From the NCBI GenBank assembly GCA_002426795.1, contig DINQ01000024.1:1-64000 (forward strand): a DNA stretch of 64,000 bases, read 5' to 3'. A model generated the notes under the pieces. That model did not search any database and was not told where the DNA came from. It worked only from the letters and a program-made list of their open reading frames with translations. Every line of letters starts with the position of its first letter. The stretch's first letter is position 1. This stretch comes from Bacteroidales bacterium UBA5536. Its GTDB lineage: Bacteria > Bacteroidota > Bacteroidia > Bacteroidales > F082. The position numbers were made by a program, and so were the translations under genes. This document shows positions 25,402 through 35,160 of the stretch, one piece after another.

Positions 25402-26550
25402 ATGGCCAAAAGAGACTATTACGAAGTTCTGGAAATTGACAGAAACGCCAGTGAAGCCGATATAAAGAAAGCATATCGGAAAATGGCCATTAAATACCAT
25501 CCGGACAAAAACCCAAACGACAAGGAATCTGAAGAAAAATTCAAAGAAGCAGCTGAAGCATATGAAGTTTTAAGCAATGCTGACAAACGGGCCCGCTACG
25601 ACCGATATGGACATGCAGGTGTAGGCGGCGCTGCTGGCGGCGGAGGTTTTAGTGGCGGCGGCATGTCGATGGATGATATTTTTAGCCAGTTTGGTGATAT
25701 TTTTGGCGGTGCTTTTGGCGGTTTTGGAGGTCATTCCAGACAAGGCAGACGCGTCAACAAAGGATCAAATCTACGCGTGAAGGTCCGATTGAACCTGCAA
25801 GAAATTGCCAATGGTGTTGAGAAAAAAATCAAGGTAAACAAATATGTTAGCTGCAAACCCTGCGATGGTACTGGTGCCGAAAATGGTGGTTCTTACTCAA
25901 CCTGCTCTACCTGCCACGGCAGTGGTCAGGTAACACGCATTACCAATACATTTCTGGGTCAGATGCAGACCACTTCTACTTGTCCCAGTTGTGGTGGAGA
26001 AGGCCGTTTGATCACCAAAAAATGTACCCACTGTCAGGGAAATGGCGTGGTGAAAGACGAAGAAATCATCAGCATCAATATTCCTGCAGGCGTTGCTGAA
26101 GGCATGCAGCTTTCGCTCAGCGGCAAAGGAAATGCAGGCGCACGAAGCGGTGTTCCGGGTGATCTGATTGTGTTGGTTGAAGAAGAAAAGAATCCTGAAC
26201 TCGAGCGCGATGGCAACAACCTGATTCACAATCTGTTTATCAGTTTTCCTGAAGCCGCTCTTGGCGCTCAGGTTGAAGTACCGACCATCGATGGCAAAGC
26301 AAGGGTGAAAATCGCACCCGGCACCCAACCGGGAAAAGTTTTGCGATTGAAAGGCAAAGGACTACCGAGTGTAAACAGCTACGGAACAGGTGATATTCTG
26401 GTGAATGTAAACGTCTGGATTCCAAAAGAGCTCAGCAAAGAGGAATCAAAGCTGGTGGAATCATTTTCGGAATCTAAGAATTTCAAGCCCAATCCAAGCG
26501 CCAGCGAGAAGAGCTATTTTGAAAGAATGCGCGACTTTTTCCAACAATAG
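25402..26550 (+). CDS. dnaJ: chaperone DnaJ
   Basis: Class A J-protein that stimulates DnaK ATPase, 382 residues. J domain at 1-70 with HPD at 33-35, a Gly/Phe-rich linker (about 74-115), a zinc domain with four CxxCxGxG repeats (CKPCDGTG, CSTCHGSG, CPSCGGEG, CTHCQGNG) and the C-terminal substrate-binding domains. It is next to grpE; dnaK is not in the window. Confidence 0.97.
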   Translation: MAKRDYYEVLEIDRNASEADIKKAYRKMAIKYHPDKNPNDKESEEKFKEAAEAYEVLSNADKRARYDRYGHAGVGGAAGGGGFSGGGMSMDDIFSQFGDIFGGAFGGFGGHSRQGRRVNKGSNLRVKVRLNLQEIANGVEKKIKVNKYVSCKPCDGTGAENGGSYSTCSTCHGSGQVTRITNTFLGQMQTTSTCPSCGGEGRLITKKCTHCQGNGVVKDEEIISINIPAGVAEGMQLSLSGKGNAGARSGVPGDLIVLVEEEKNPELERDGNNLIHNLFISFPEAALGAQVEVPTIDGKARVKIAPGTQPGKVLRLKGKGLPSVNSYGTGDILVNVNVWIPKELSKEESKLVESFSESKNFKPNPSASEKSYFERMRDFFQQ

Positions 26551-26553
26551 ACC

Positions 26554-27498
26554 ATGGAAAATTTCCTCGAAGTAAACCAGGTCACCAAACGTTACGCCAA
26601 TCATCTTGCTTTGGATGCTGTGAGCATTTCCATACCGCGCCAAAGTATTTATGGATTGCTTGGCCCCAATGGTGCCGGAAAAACTTCGCTAATCCGTATC
26701 ATTAACCAAATTACCGGACCCGATAGCGGCAGTATCAATATCAATGGACAACCCTTGAAACCGCATCACATCGGTCTGATTGGTTATTTACCCGAAGAGC
26801 GTGGGCTGTACAAAAAGATGAAAGTGGGCGAACAAGCCATTTACCTGGCTCAGCTCAAAGGCGTTGACAAAGCCACTGCCAAAAAACGCCTGCAGGAATG
26901 GTTCGAGAAATTTGAAATAGAGAACTGGTGGAACCGCAAAGTTGAAGAGCTGAGCAAAGGCATGCAGCAAAAAATTCAATTTGCTGTCACCATTGTTCAT
27001 CAGCCTGAATTACTGATTTTTGATGAGCCCTTCAGCGGCTTCGACCCAATCAACGTCAACCTCCTCAAAGCAGAAATCCTGGCATTGCGCAAAGCAGGCG
27101 CCACAGTCGTTTTTTCTACACACAATATGGCCTCGGTTGAGGAGTTGTGCGATGATATCGCGCTCATCAACAAAGGGAAGAAAATTGTCGAGGGAAAGAT
27201 GCATGATATCAGGATGCACTACAAATCAAATATTTTTGAAGTCATTTTGCAGGACCTTGATTCAGTAAAAATGAGTCAACTTTCAGATAACTTCAATGTG
27301 CAAAAAACAGAACAGCTTGGCGAAAATATCCAAAAGCTGAATATTCAGGCTGATGCCGAGGCTGAACACAATGCGTTGCTCAGGCAAATGCTGGCCATCG
27401 GAAAAGTGATTTCTTTCAGGGAAGTCTTGCCATCGATGAATGACATTTTCATCCAACTTGTCCAATCGCAAAACACAAAACCGAATGGCAGCGCATAA
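26554..27498 (+). CDS. ABC transporter ATP-binding protein (NatA-like)
   Basis: ATPase subunit of an ABC-2 type exporter, 314 residues. Walker A GPNGAGKT (37-44), signature LSKGMQQKI, Walker B LLIFDEPFSGFD and the switch His in STHNMASVEELC are all present; the C-terminal ~90 residues are the extra domain typical of NatA/CcmA-like ATPases. Its end overlaps the following permease gene by 14 bases, so the two form one transporter. Substrate unknown; similar pairs are annotated as sodium exporters without proof. Confidence 0.9.
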   Translation: MENFLEVNQVTKRYANHLALDAVSISIPRQSIYGLLGPNGAGKTSLIRIINQITGPDSGSININGQPLKPHHIGLIGYLPEERGLYKKMKVGEQAIYLAQLKGVDKATAKKRLQEWFEKFEIENWWNRKVEELSKGMQQKIQFAVTIVHQPELLIFDEPFSGFDPINVNLLKAEILALRKAGATVVFSTHNMASVEELCDDIALINKGKKIVEGKMHDIRMHYKSNIFEVILQDLDSVKMSQLSDNFNVQKTEQLGENIQKLNIQADAEAEHNALLRQMLAIGKVISFREVLPSMNDIFIQLVQSQNTKPNGSA

Positions 27499-28804
27499 AA
27501 TCAGTTTAATCATCCGGCGCGAATACCTGACAAGGGTACGCAAGAAAAGCTTCATCATTATGACTTTTTTGGGTCCCCTCTTGATGGCTGCACTGATGAT
27601 TGTGCCTGTTTTTTTGGCAACCATGTCGGATATTGGTACCAGAAAGATTGCTGTTTTGGATGATACAAACTGGTTTGTCGGTCGATTCGAAAATGGCGAC
27701 AACCTCAGGTTTTCCTACGTCGTTGACGACCTGGATACCTTGAAAAAAAAGGTCTTTGAGGGTCAATATGATGCATTGTTGTACATCCCGGCCACACAAC
27801 TCAATATTCCATCGAATGCCGAACTTTTTAGCAACAAACAGGTTTCGTTAAACATGTCTTCATACATCCGCAACACCATGCGGACCGAAGTAGAAAACAA
27901 AAAATTATTGGCTTCAGGGATCGACCCGGAACTGATCAAATCAGCCAAAACTGACATCAACCTTGTTACCATTAGAATGGATAAAGACGGCGGTGAGAAA
28001 AAAGCCTTCACCGAAGTAGATGTGGCATTGGGTCTATTTTCCTCGATTTTGATTTACTTTTTTATATTCATTTTCGGCGCACAAGTAATGCGTGGTGTGA
28101 TTGAAGAGAAAACCAGCCGCATCATCGAAGTTATCGTAAGCTCAGTAAAACCCTTCGAGTTGATGATGGGCAAAATCATTGGAATTGCTTTGGTAGGGCT
28201 CACACAGTTTTTACTTTGGGTGGTACTAACAATTGGCATTTACGGCATCTTTACCCTTGCTTTTGGCACTTCACCCGATGCACAAATGATGGGTACCAGT
28301 GGAACCCTGATGACGCAGCAACTCAGCACAAATCAGCAGGTTGACTCAGCGGCTGTGATGCAGGTTTTCGAAGTGATCGACTCCATTGATTTTGGCGTGG
28401 TTATCTTCGCGTTTCTGTTTTATTTTCTGGGTGGTTATTTGTTGTATGCAGCTCTTTTTGCTGCCATTGGATCGGCTGTGGATAATGAAGCGGACACCCA
28501 ACAGTTTATGTTGCCAGTATCGCTACCACTGATTTTGGGCATTGTGATTTCCAATTTTGTTGTTAACAATCCCGACGGGTCGGTTGCTTTTTGGCTTTCG
28601 ATGTTTCCGCTTACCTCTCCGGTCATCATGATGGTGCGCATTCCGTTTGGTGTCCCCTATTGGGAAATAGCCTTATCGATGACATTGCTGATTGGAGGTT
28701 TCATTTTTACCACCTGGCTTGCGGCCAAAATTTATCACACAGGCATATTAATGTACGGCAAAAAGGTCAATTACAAAGAGTTGTGGAAGTGGATCAGGTA
28801 CTAG
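27485..28804 (+). CDS. ABC-2 type permease (NatB-like)
   Basis: Membrane partner of the preceding ATPase. The ATG at 27485 (MAAHKISLIIRREYLTRVRK) gives 439 residues. One N-terminal membrane segment (about 22-45) is followed by a large extracytoplasmic domain (about 45-175) and a C-terminal block of five to six membrane helices with the conserved cytosolic stretch GVIEEKTSRIIEVIVSSVKP, the ABC-2 coupling region. Overlap with the ATPase gene supports translational coupling. Transported substrate cannot be inferred. Confidence 0.88.
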   Translation: MAAHKISLIIRREYLTRVRKKSFIIMTFLGPLLMAALMIVPVFLATMSDIGTRKIAVLDDTNWFVGRFENGDNLRFSYVVDDLDTLKKKVFEGQYDALLYIPATQLNIPSNAELFSNKQVSLNMSSYIRNTMRTEVENKKLLASGIDPELIKSAKTDINLVTIRMDKDGGEKKAFTEVDVALGLFSSILIYFFIFIFGAQVMRGVIEEKTSRIIEVIVSSVKPFELMMGKIIGIALVGLTQFLLWVVLTIGIYGIFTLAFGTSPDAQMMGTSGTLMTQQLSTNQQVDSAAVMQVFEVIDSIDFGVVIFAFLFYFLGGYLLYAALFAAIGSAVDNEADTQQFMLPVSLPLILGIVISNFVVNNPDGSVAFWLSMFPLTSPVIMMVRIPFGVPYWEIALSMTLLIGGFIFTTWLAAKIYHTGILMYGKKVNYKELWKWIRY

Positions 28805-28853
28805 CATGAAACAACAAGAATCGAAAATCAGCCATTTCGTGTCAATTAATTAA

Positions 28854-28888
28854 TATTCTGGTTTTTAGTTTGTTAAGAAGCCAGAATA
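28854..28888 (+). other. hairpin after the ABC permease gene
   Basis: TATTCTGG (28854-28861) pairs with CCAGAATA (28881-28888) over a 19-base loop. There is no T-run; it may end the ABC operon transcript weakly or protect its 3' end. Confidence 0.35.
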
Positions 28889-28973
28889 ACCCTTACTAAA
28901 AATCATCCTAATTGAAAAATCGCGTAGCAAATGTTTTAATGACTGAATTATTGGGAGTTGTTAAATATTATTC

Positions 28974-28981
28974 TAATTTTG
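28974..28981 (+). promoter_or_regulatory. -7 promoter element of secDF
   Basis: TAATTTTG matches TAnnTTTG, with TTGG 19 bases upstream as a partial -33 element. The leader to the ATG at 29039 is about 50 bases. Confidence 0.5.
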
Positions 28982-29038
28982 CACCCTCTAAAAAAATTTC
29001 ATAAGAAAAGAAGGAAGTTAATTTAATTTACAATTCAA

Positions 29039-32000
29039 ATGCAGAACAAAGGAGCAATCAAGGTTTTTGCCATCGCCTTCGCAATTGTATCACTCTATCA
29101 ACTCTCGTTTACTTTTGTGACAGCGCTGATCGAACGTGATGCAAAAAACTATGCCGACAGCGAAGTTGCTGTAAATATGGCAAATAAGCTTGCGCAAGGA
29201 AATGAGCTGATGTACGGGTATTACCTCGATTCAATCACCAAAGCACGTGAGACCTATTATCTCGATTCGATGGATAATCAGGTGGTTTACAATATTTTGA
29301 TCGACAAGTATACCTTCAGGGATGTTAAAGAGCGTGAAATCAACCTCGGTCTTGACCTTAAAGGCGGGATGAACGTTGTTCTGGAAGTTTCTGTCAGTGA
29401 TATCATCAAGGCTCTGTCAGGCAACAGCACCGATCCGGTGTTTACGCAAGCCATGGACATGGCCAAAGCCAAACAGCGTGACAGTCAGAAAGACTTTGTC
29501 ACACTTTTTGGAGAGTCGTTCAACGAGATTGATCCAAACGCCCGTTTGGCTTCGATTTTCCTCTTTGAGTTTAAGGACAAAGGAATCACTGTCAATTCAA
29601 CCAACGACGAGGTACTTGCAGTAATCAGACAAGAAACAGAAGGTGCTATCGACCGTTCGTTCCAGATTCTCCGTACACGTATTGACCGTTTTGGTGTGAC
29701 CCAGCCTAACATTCAGAAACTGGCTACTTCAGGCCGTATTTTGGTTGAATTGCCTGGCATTAAAGACCCAAAACGTGTACGTAAACTGCTTCAGGGAACT
29801 GCACAGCTCGAGTTTTGGGAAACCTATAACTTCTCGGAACTTTACACTTTCTTTGATGAAGCCAACAAGAGACTGGCCGACATCAGTACCGAAGAAAAAA
29901 TTGAATCAGGTGATGTGCCTGCTGAAGAAAAAACAGCTGAAGTTACAGAACCCACTGAAGAAAACAACACTACAGCACTTGTTGACAGCCTCAACAATGC
30001 CGACAGCACCTCGCTAATCGACAAGCTCTCGACCGATGAGAAAGCCAAAGAAGATTTGTCATTTGAAGAATACGCAGCAAAGAATCCTTTGTATGCTTAT
30101 TTGATGCCTTCATACGCTCAAAACGAGTCAGGTCAGTTTTTTCCTGCCAACACCGCACGCGTTGGTACTGCTGCTGTTAAAGATACAGCAAAAATCAACA
30201 GCATGTTGCGCAAAGTGATGTCTGTATTCCCACGTAACATGAAACTTGCCTGGACCGTGAAGCCACGTGCCACAGGTAATGGCGCTGAATTGATGGAACT
30301 GGTGGCATTGAAAGCCTCACGCGACAACAAAGCTGCTCTGGGTGGAGAGGTTATTGTGGATGCACGACAGGATTACGACCAAAACGGACGCGTTGAAGTG
30401 ACCATTCAGATGAACAGTGAAGGTGCCAAAACATGGAAACGTTTGACCGGTGAAAACATTGGCCGTCAGGTTGCTATAGTTCTCGATGGCTATGTTTATT
30501 CATATCCTGTGGTTAACGACGAAATTCCAAGTGGTCGCTCTTCTATTTCAGGTGGAGACATGACCATTGATGAAGCGCAAGACCTTGCCAACATACTGAA
30601 AGCAGGAAAACTGCCTGCTCCATCACGCATCATGGAAGAAGCCGTGGTAGGTCCATCATTGGGTCGTGAAGCTGTTAGTGCAGGTTTATGGTCGTTTGTG
30701 CTGGCCTTTATGCTGGTGCTCCTGTATATGTACCTCTTCTACAAGAAAGCTGGTATTATTGCCGACCTTGCACTATTCACCAACGTATTTTTCCTTCTTG
30801 GTGTACTTGCTTCACTGGGCGCTGTGTTGACACTGCCTGGTATTGCGGGTATTGTACTTACCCTTGGTATGGCTGTTGACGCCAACGTAATCATTTACGA
30901 GCGTATCAAAGAAGAAATCAGAGCTGGTAAAGGCATGCGCCTCGCAATTGCTGATGGTTACAAAAACGCCTATTCTGCGATCATCGACGGTAACGTAACA
31001 ACGTTGCTAACAGGTATCGTTCTTTACACATTCGGTTCAGGTCCGGTTCAGGGTTTTGCCACCACATTGATCATTGGTCTGTTGACTTCGTTGTTCACAG
31101 CGATCTTCATTTCGAGAATGATCTTTGTTTATCTGCTCGACAACAATAAACCAATCAGCTTCGATACCAAGCTGACACGCGATTTCATGGCGAATACCAA
31201 CTTCGACTTCCTCACGATGCGTAAAAAAGCCTACATTTTCTCGATCATTATGATCGTTCTCAGCGTTGGCTCATTAACATTCCGCGGATTGAACTATGGT
31301 GTTGACTTTACCGGTGGTCGTACTTATCTGGTAAGATTTGACAAAGACGTAACTGTAAACGAAGTTCGTGATGCATTGGCTGTCGAATTTGTGAATGCAG
31401 TGCCCGAAGTTAAAACATTCGGTCCAGCACGTCAGGTGAAAATCACCACAAAATTCATGATCGACGACGAAGGCAAAGAAGTTGACTCTATTATTCAGAC
31501 CATGTTGTATAGAGGTTTGAGTAAATTCTACAATTCAGGTGTTACTTATCAGGATTTTACTTCCGATCAGGAAACCGATGACAAATTGATTGGTATTCTG
31601 AGTTCACAAAAGGTAGGTCCTACCATTGCGGATGATATCCGTAACAAGGCTGTAATGGCCATCATCTTCTCGTTGATTATCATCTTTAGCTACATCGCCG
31701 TTCGATTCAGAAAATGGCAGTATGGTCTTGCTGGTATTATTGCGCTGTTCCACGATACAATCATTGTACTTGGTTTGTTCTCGATGTTCTACAACATCCT
31801 GCCCTTTAGTATGGAGGTTGACCAGGCCTTTATTGCGGCAATTCTGACGATTATCGGTTACTCAATCAACGATACCGTAATCATTTTCGACCGTATCCGT
31901 GAGAACGTCAACCTGCATCCAAAGAAGTCGCTTCGTATCAACATCAACGATGGTTTGAACAGCACTTTGGCCCGTACAATCAATACCTCAGGGACAACCA

Positions 32001-32200
32001 TTCTGGTATTGCTCATCATCTCACTCTTTGGTGGTGAAGTAATACGTGGATTTGTGTTCGCCTTGTTGATGGGTATTTTGTTCGGTACATATTCGTCTGT
32101 ATTCAACGCCAGTCCGATTGTATACGACTTGTTGAAGGGACCATCTAAAGAAAAAGCTGAAGCTGAAAAGGCTGAAAATGCCAAGAACAAGAAAAAATAA
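29039..32200 (+). CDS. secDF: fused protein translocase SecDF
   Basis: Proton-driven membrane protein that pulls secreted polypeptides through SecYEG. SecD and SecF are fused in one 1053-residue chain, common in Bacteroidota. SecD part: N-terminal helix, LGLDLKGGMNVVLEV motif and IDRFGVTQPNIQKL in the P1 head, then six helices with GMAVDANVIIYERIKEE. A low-complexity acidic insert (about 285-345) splits the periplasmic head. SecF part starts near residue 725 and has VDFTGGRTYLVRF and GYSINDTVIIFDRIREN. It ends in a charged Lys/Glu tail and is followed by a strong terminator. Confidence 0.97.
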   Translation: MQNKGAIKVFAIAFAIVSLYQLSFTFVTALIERDAKNYADSEVAVNMANKLAQGNELMYGYYLDSITKARETYYLDSMDNQVVYNILIDKYTFRDVKEREINLGLDLKGGMNVVLEVSVSDIIKALSGNSTDPVFTQAMDMAKAKQRDSQKDFVTLFGESFNEIDPNARLASIFLFEFKDKGITVNSTNDEVLAVIRQETEGAIDRSFQILRTRIDRFGVTQPNIQKLATSGRILVELPGIKDPKRVRKLLQGTAQLEFWETYNFSELYTFFDEANKRLADISTEEKIESGDVPAEEKTAEVTEPTEENNTTALVDSLNNADSTSLIDKLSTDEKAKEDLSFEEYAAKNPLYAYLMPSYAQNESGQFFPANTARVGTAAVKDTAKINSMLRKVMSVFPRNMKLAWTVKPRATGNGAELMELVALKASRDNKAALGGEVIVDARQDYDQNGRVEVTIQMNSEGAKTWKRLTGENIGRQVAIVLDGYVYSYPVVNDEIPSGRSSISGGDMTIDEAQDLANILKAGKLPAPSRIMEEAVVGPSLGREAVSAGLWSFVLAFMLVLLYMYLFYKKAGIIADLALFTNVFFLLGVLASLGAVLTLPGIAGIVLTLGMAVDANVIIYERIKEEIRAGKGMRLAIADGYKNAYSAIIDGNVTTLLTGIVLYTFGSGPVQGFATTLIIGLLTSLFTAIFISRMIFVYLLDNNKPISFDTKLTRDFMANTNFDFLTMRKKAYIFSIIMIVLSVGSLTFRGLNYGVDFTGGRTYLVRFDKDVTVNEVRDALAVEFVNAVPEVKTFGPARQVKITTKFMIDDEGKEVDSIIQTMLYRGLSKFYNSGVTYQDFTSDQETDDKLIGILSSQKVGPTIADDIRNKAVMAIIFSLIIIFSYIAVRFRKWQYGLAGIIALFHDTIIVLGLFSMFYNILPFSMEVDQAFIAAILTIIGYSINDTVIIFDRIRENVNLHPKKSLRININDGLNSTLARTINTSGTTILVLLIISLFGGEVIRGFVFALLMGILFGTYSSVFNASPIVYDLLKGPSKEKAEAEKAENAKNKKK

Positions 32201-32220
32201 TTCGTTCTAAAGATTTCTAT

Positions 32221-32254
32221 AAAATCCCGCTGTATTACACTGCGGGATTTTTTT
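32221..32254 (+). terminator. terminator of secDF
   Basis: AAATCCCGC (32222-32230) pairs with GCGGGATTT (32242-32250) over an 11-base loop and a T-run follows. It lies 20 bases after the secDF stop. Confidence 0.9.
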
Positions 32255-32331
32255 GTTTGACACAGTTTGAAGAACTGACACTACAACTCATGATATTTTA
32301 TACTTTTGTAGCTAACTAGAACTTAAATAAA

Positions 32332-32658
32332 ATGCTGCTGTTTTTTGATTTTGGTACAGGCGAGATCGTTTTGATCCTGCTCGTATTGTTTGTCGTTCTC
32401 GGGCCCAAGCAATTGCCGGAAGTGGCGCGGTCGCTAGGCAAAACCATTAATGAGATGAAACGGGCGTCGGCGGGCTTTAAAAATGAGATCAACAAGGAAA
32501 TTCAACGGATTGACCGCGAAACACAAATCAGTGAAGTGTTGAAGGACAAAAAGCCCAAAGCAGTAGAGCCCGAAAAAGCCGTAGGTGAAAGCCATACCAT
32601 TGCACAGGGTGATATCCTGCCCGAACAAGCTACAGAATCCAAACAGCCCATTCAATAA
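32332..32658 (+). CDS. tatA: twin-arginine translocase subunit TatA/TatB family
   Basis: Small inner-membrane protein of the Tat system for export of folded proteins. 108 residues: one N-terminal membrane helix (about 10-27, GTGEIVLILLVLFVVLGPKQ) with the G-P hinge, an amphipathic helix (LPEVARSLGKTINEMKRASA) and a charged hydrophilic tail. TatA and TatB cannot be separated by sequence here. The Tat pathway is relevant to this window because the nos cluster encodes a protein with a twin-arginine-type signal (NosG). Confidence 0.85.
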   Translation: MLLFFDFGTGEIVLILLVLFVVLGPKQLPEVARSLGKTINEMKRASAGFKNEINKEIQRIDRETQISEVLKDKKPKAVEPEKAVGESHTIAQGDILPEQATESKQPIQ

Positions 32659-32707
32659 ATTGCCAATGCCTGCGTTATTATACCCAGTAAAAAGACATAT
32701 TCACCAC

Positions 32708-35158
32708 ATGAAACTTCGCAAGCAGCTTCTACTTCTTTTGGTATTGAATCTATTTTTCATCACTTCATTTGCGCAAAGAAATCCTGCCCGCTCAGCTGAT
32801 GATGCCTTCGACAAGAAACAATATACCATTGCTGCCGAACGCTACAAAAAAGCTTATAACAAGGTTAAAAAGAACTCGGACGAACGTACCCGCATCAGCT
32901 ATCGCATGGCAGAATGTTACCGGCTGACAGGACTGAACAAACGTGCTGAAGCCACATACAAACGCGTGATGCGTACCGATTTTCCCAAAGAAAACCCTGA
33001 AGCCTGGCTGCATTTCGCCGACGTGCTGAAAATGAATGAGAAGTTTGATGACGCCATTGCAAATTATAATCTCTATGCAGAAGCTGTTCCTGATGACCCA
33101 AGGGGTGTGCTTGGCGCCGAAACAGCTGCCACCATCAAGGAGTGGATCGAAAACCCTTCAAAATATGAGGTCACAGCGGTGAAAAAACTCAACTCACGTG
33201 AGTCAGATTTTGCTGCCACCTGGGCCAATTCAAATTACAACGAAATCATTTTTACATCCACACGTGAAAACGCAACAGGTAAAGAAAAAGACGGCTATAC
33301 CGGTCAGGACTTCAGTGATTTGTTTACTTCGCGCCTCGACAGGAAAGACGAGTGGAGTACTCCCGTATTACTGGACGAAAATGAAGTTGTGAACACCAAA
33401 GCCAGCGAAGGAGCACCTTTCATGAATAGCGCTTTCAATAAACTCTACTTCACGCGTTGTAACAACTATGAGAAAAGAAAATCTGGCTGCCAGATTGTCG
33501 TAAGTGCCCGCACCGGACGAGCCTGGGGTGAGGCAGTGCCGGTAGAAATCATTGGCGTTGACAGCCTCGATATTATCGGCCATCCTACACTCAGCGAAAA
33601 CGAATTGATTCTCTACTTTGCTGCTGACCGCAAAGGTGGTTTTGGTGGCAAAGACATCTGGGTGAGTCTACGCGAGTCGAAAACCCAGGCATTCAATCGT
33701 CCGCTCAACATTGGGCCCATTGTCAATACCAAAGGCGATGAAGTTTTTCCTTTTCTGCGCAACGACACTACTCTTTACTTTGCTTCGAACGGGCATGGTG
33801 GCATGGGCGGTCTTGATATCTTCGTTTCCACCATTGATACTGCCGGAAACTGGGGAGAACCTCGTAATCTGAAATATCCAATCAACTCTACAGGCGATGA
33901 TTTCAGTATCATGTTTCACCCGACCGAAGAGAGAGGGTTTTTGGCCAGTAACCGTGACAATATCAGGGGTATCGACAATCTGTACTATTTTATTGAACCT
34001 CCTGTTTTGTTTACCATTGCCGGTACAATAAAGGATGAAACAACACTTCAGTTTGTTTCTAATGCTACCATTACCCTGATTGGCTCTGATGGCATGAGCG
34101 TAAGCACGCGGACCAACGACAAAGGCTATTATCTGTTTGGCAACAGTCAGGTGAATAAAAATACTACCTATGAAATCGTAGTTGATAAGGAGAATTATTT
34201 CACACTCACAGGTACTGAAACCACTGTTGGTGTTGAATTCAGTCGCGATTTCGTGAAAGATTTCATGATCAAACCCATACCACAGGAACCTATTGTACTG
34301 CCTGATATCCTCTACGACCTTGCGCGCTGGGAGCTGAAGCCACAATACGAAGACTCTTTACAGGGTCTCATCGAAACCTTACAGCAAAACCCGACTATCA
34401 CCATTGAGCTGGCTTCACATACCGATAACCGCGATACCGATGAACGCAATGATGTGTTGTCGCAACGAAGAGCTCAATCTGTAGTTGATTATTTGATTAT
34501 CAGAGGAATTGATGGAGCAAGACTCGTAGCAAAAGGTTATGGTGAACGTTCACCCAGAAAGCTCAAGAAAGACATCACTATTGGAGGTTTCACATTTAAA
34601 GAAGGAACCGTACTGTCCGAAGATTATATCAATTCTTTGGAAACCAACGAGCAAAAGGAAGCTGCACACCAGCTGAACAGGCGTACTGAATTCAGGGTGT
34701 TAAGTAAAGATTTCGTACCACGTCCGTCCAACCAGGCTGTATCAGAAAATGTAGTCATCAGGCTCAATCCGGCTGATAATCTCGTTGGCTTTAACCAAAA
34801 CACCGCAGGTTTGTTTGTGGTACCTTTTACACTGGAAGGATATTCAGAATCTTTTGTATATGACCGCACATCTGATGCAACGATATCCGCAGCTAAAGCC
34901 CTGCAGCTGCTAAACGACGGCGTAATCAATAAAGACAATTTCGAAGGCGAAATCGATAAGGTTCTTGAAGCAGGCGCTGTTGCCGACAGGGCTGTAATCG
35001 TCTTTAAAGAGATGAGAATCGCTAACCGAACCGTTGAAAATGTTGCATTTACAGTCTTCTCTAACAGCAAATACGATTTCACTATTGGTCAGAAGCTTTT
35101 GGGTCAATTTGGCGAGTTTGATTTTAACACCCAGAAAAAAAGTTTGATTTTCAAATAA
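32708..35158 (+). CDS. TPR/beta-propeller/OmpA outer-membrane protein (PorE-like)
   Basis: 816-residue exported protein from the ATG at 32708 (MKLRKQLLLLLVLNLFFITS, then signal cleavage near FAQ|R). Domains in order: TPR repeats (about 25-130), a WD40-like/PD40 beta-propeller (about 140-430, repeats such as GHPTLSENELILYFAADRKG and LYFASNGHGGMGGLDIFVS), a carboxypeptidase-regulatory-like domain (about 440-540) and an OmpA peptidoglycan-binding domain (about 550-670, ELASHTDNRDTDERNDVLSQ). This is the domain order of PorE of the type IX secretion system, but PorE is a lipoprotein and no lipobox Cys is present here. A ~140-residue C-terminal tail is of unknown function. The longer upstream in-frame start overlaps tatA and is less likely. 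Confidence 0.75.
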   Translation: MKLRKQLLLLLVLNLFFITSFAQRNPARSADDAFDKKQYTIAAERYKKAYNKVKKNSDERTRISYRMAECYRLTGLNKRAEATYKRVMRTDFPKENPEAWLHFADVLKMNEKFDDAIANYNLYAEAVPDDPRGVLGAETAATIKEWIENPSKYEVTAVKKLNSRESDFAATWANSNYNEIIFTSTRENATGKEKDGYTGQDFSDLFTSRLDRKDEWSTPVLLDENEVVNTKASEGAPFMNSAFNKLYFTRCNNYEKRKSGCQIVVSARTGRAWGEAVPVEIIGVDSLDIIGHPTLSENELILYFAADRKGGFGGKDIWVSLRESKTQAFNRPLNIGPIVNTKGDEVFPFLRNDTTLYFASNGHGGMGGLDIFVSTIDTAGNWGEPRNLKYPINSTGDDFSIMFHPTEERGFLASNRDNIRGIDNLYYFIEPPVLFTIAGTIKDETTLQFVSNATITLIGSDGMSVSTRTNDKGYYLFGNSQVNKNTTYEIVVDKENYFTLTGTETTVGVEFSRDFVKDFMIKPIPQEPIVLPDILYDLARWELKPQYEDSLQGLIETLQQNPTITIELASHTDNRDTDERNDVLSQRRAQSVVDYLIIRGIDGARLVAKGYGERSPRKLKKDITIGGFTFKEGTVLSEDYINSLETNEQKEAAHQLNRRTEFRVLSKDFVPRPSNQAVSENVVIRLNPADNLVGFNQNTAGLFVVPFTLEGYSESFVYDRTSDATISAAKALQLLNDGVINKDNFEGEIDKVLEAGAVADRAVIVFKEMRIANRTVENVAFTVFSNSKYDFTIGQKLLGQFGEFDFNTQKKSLIFK

Positions 35159-35160
35159 CT

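Noticed and set aside
32585..32707. Upstream start of the OmpA-type protein at 32585
   Set aside because: It overlaps tatA and would bury the signal peptide that begins at the ATG at 32708.
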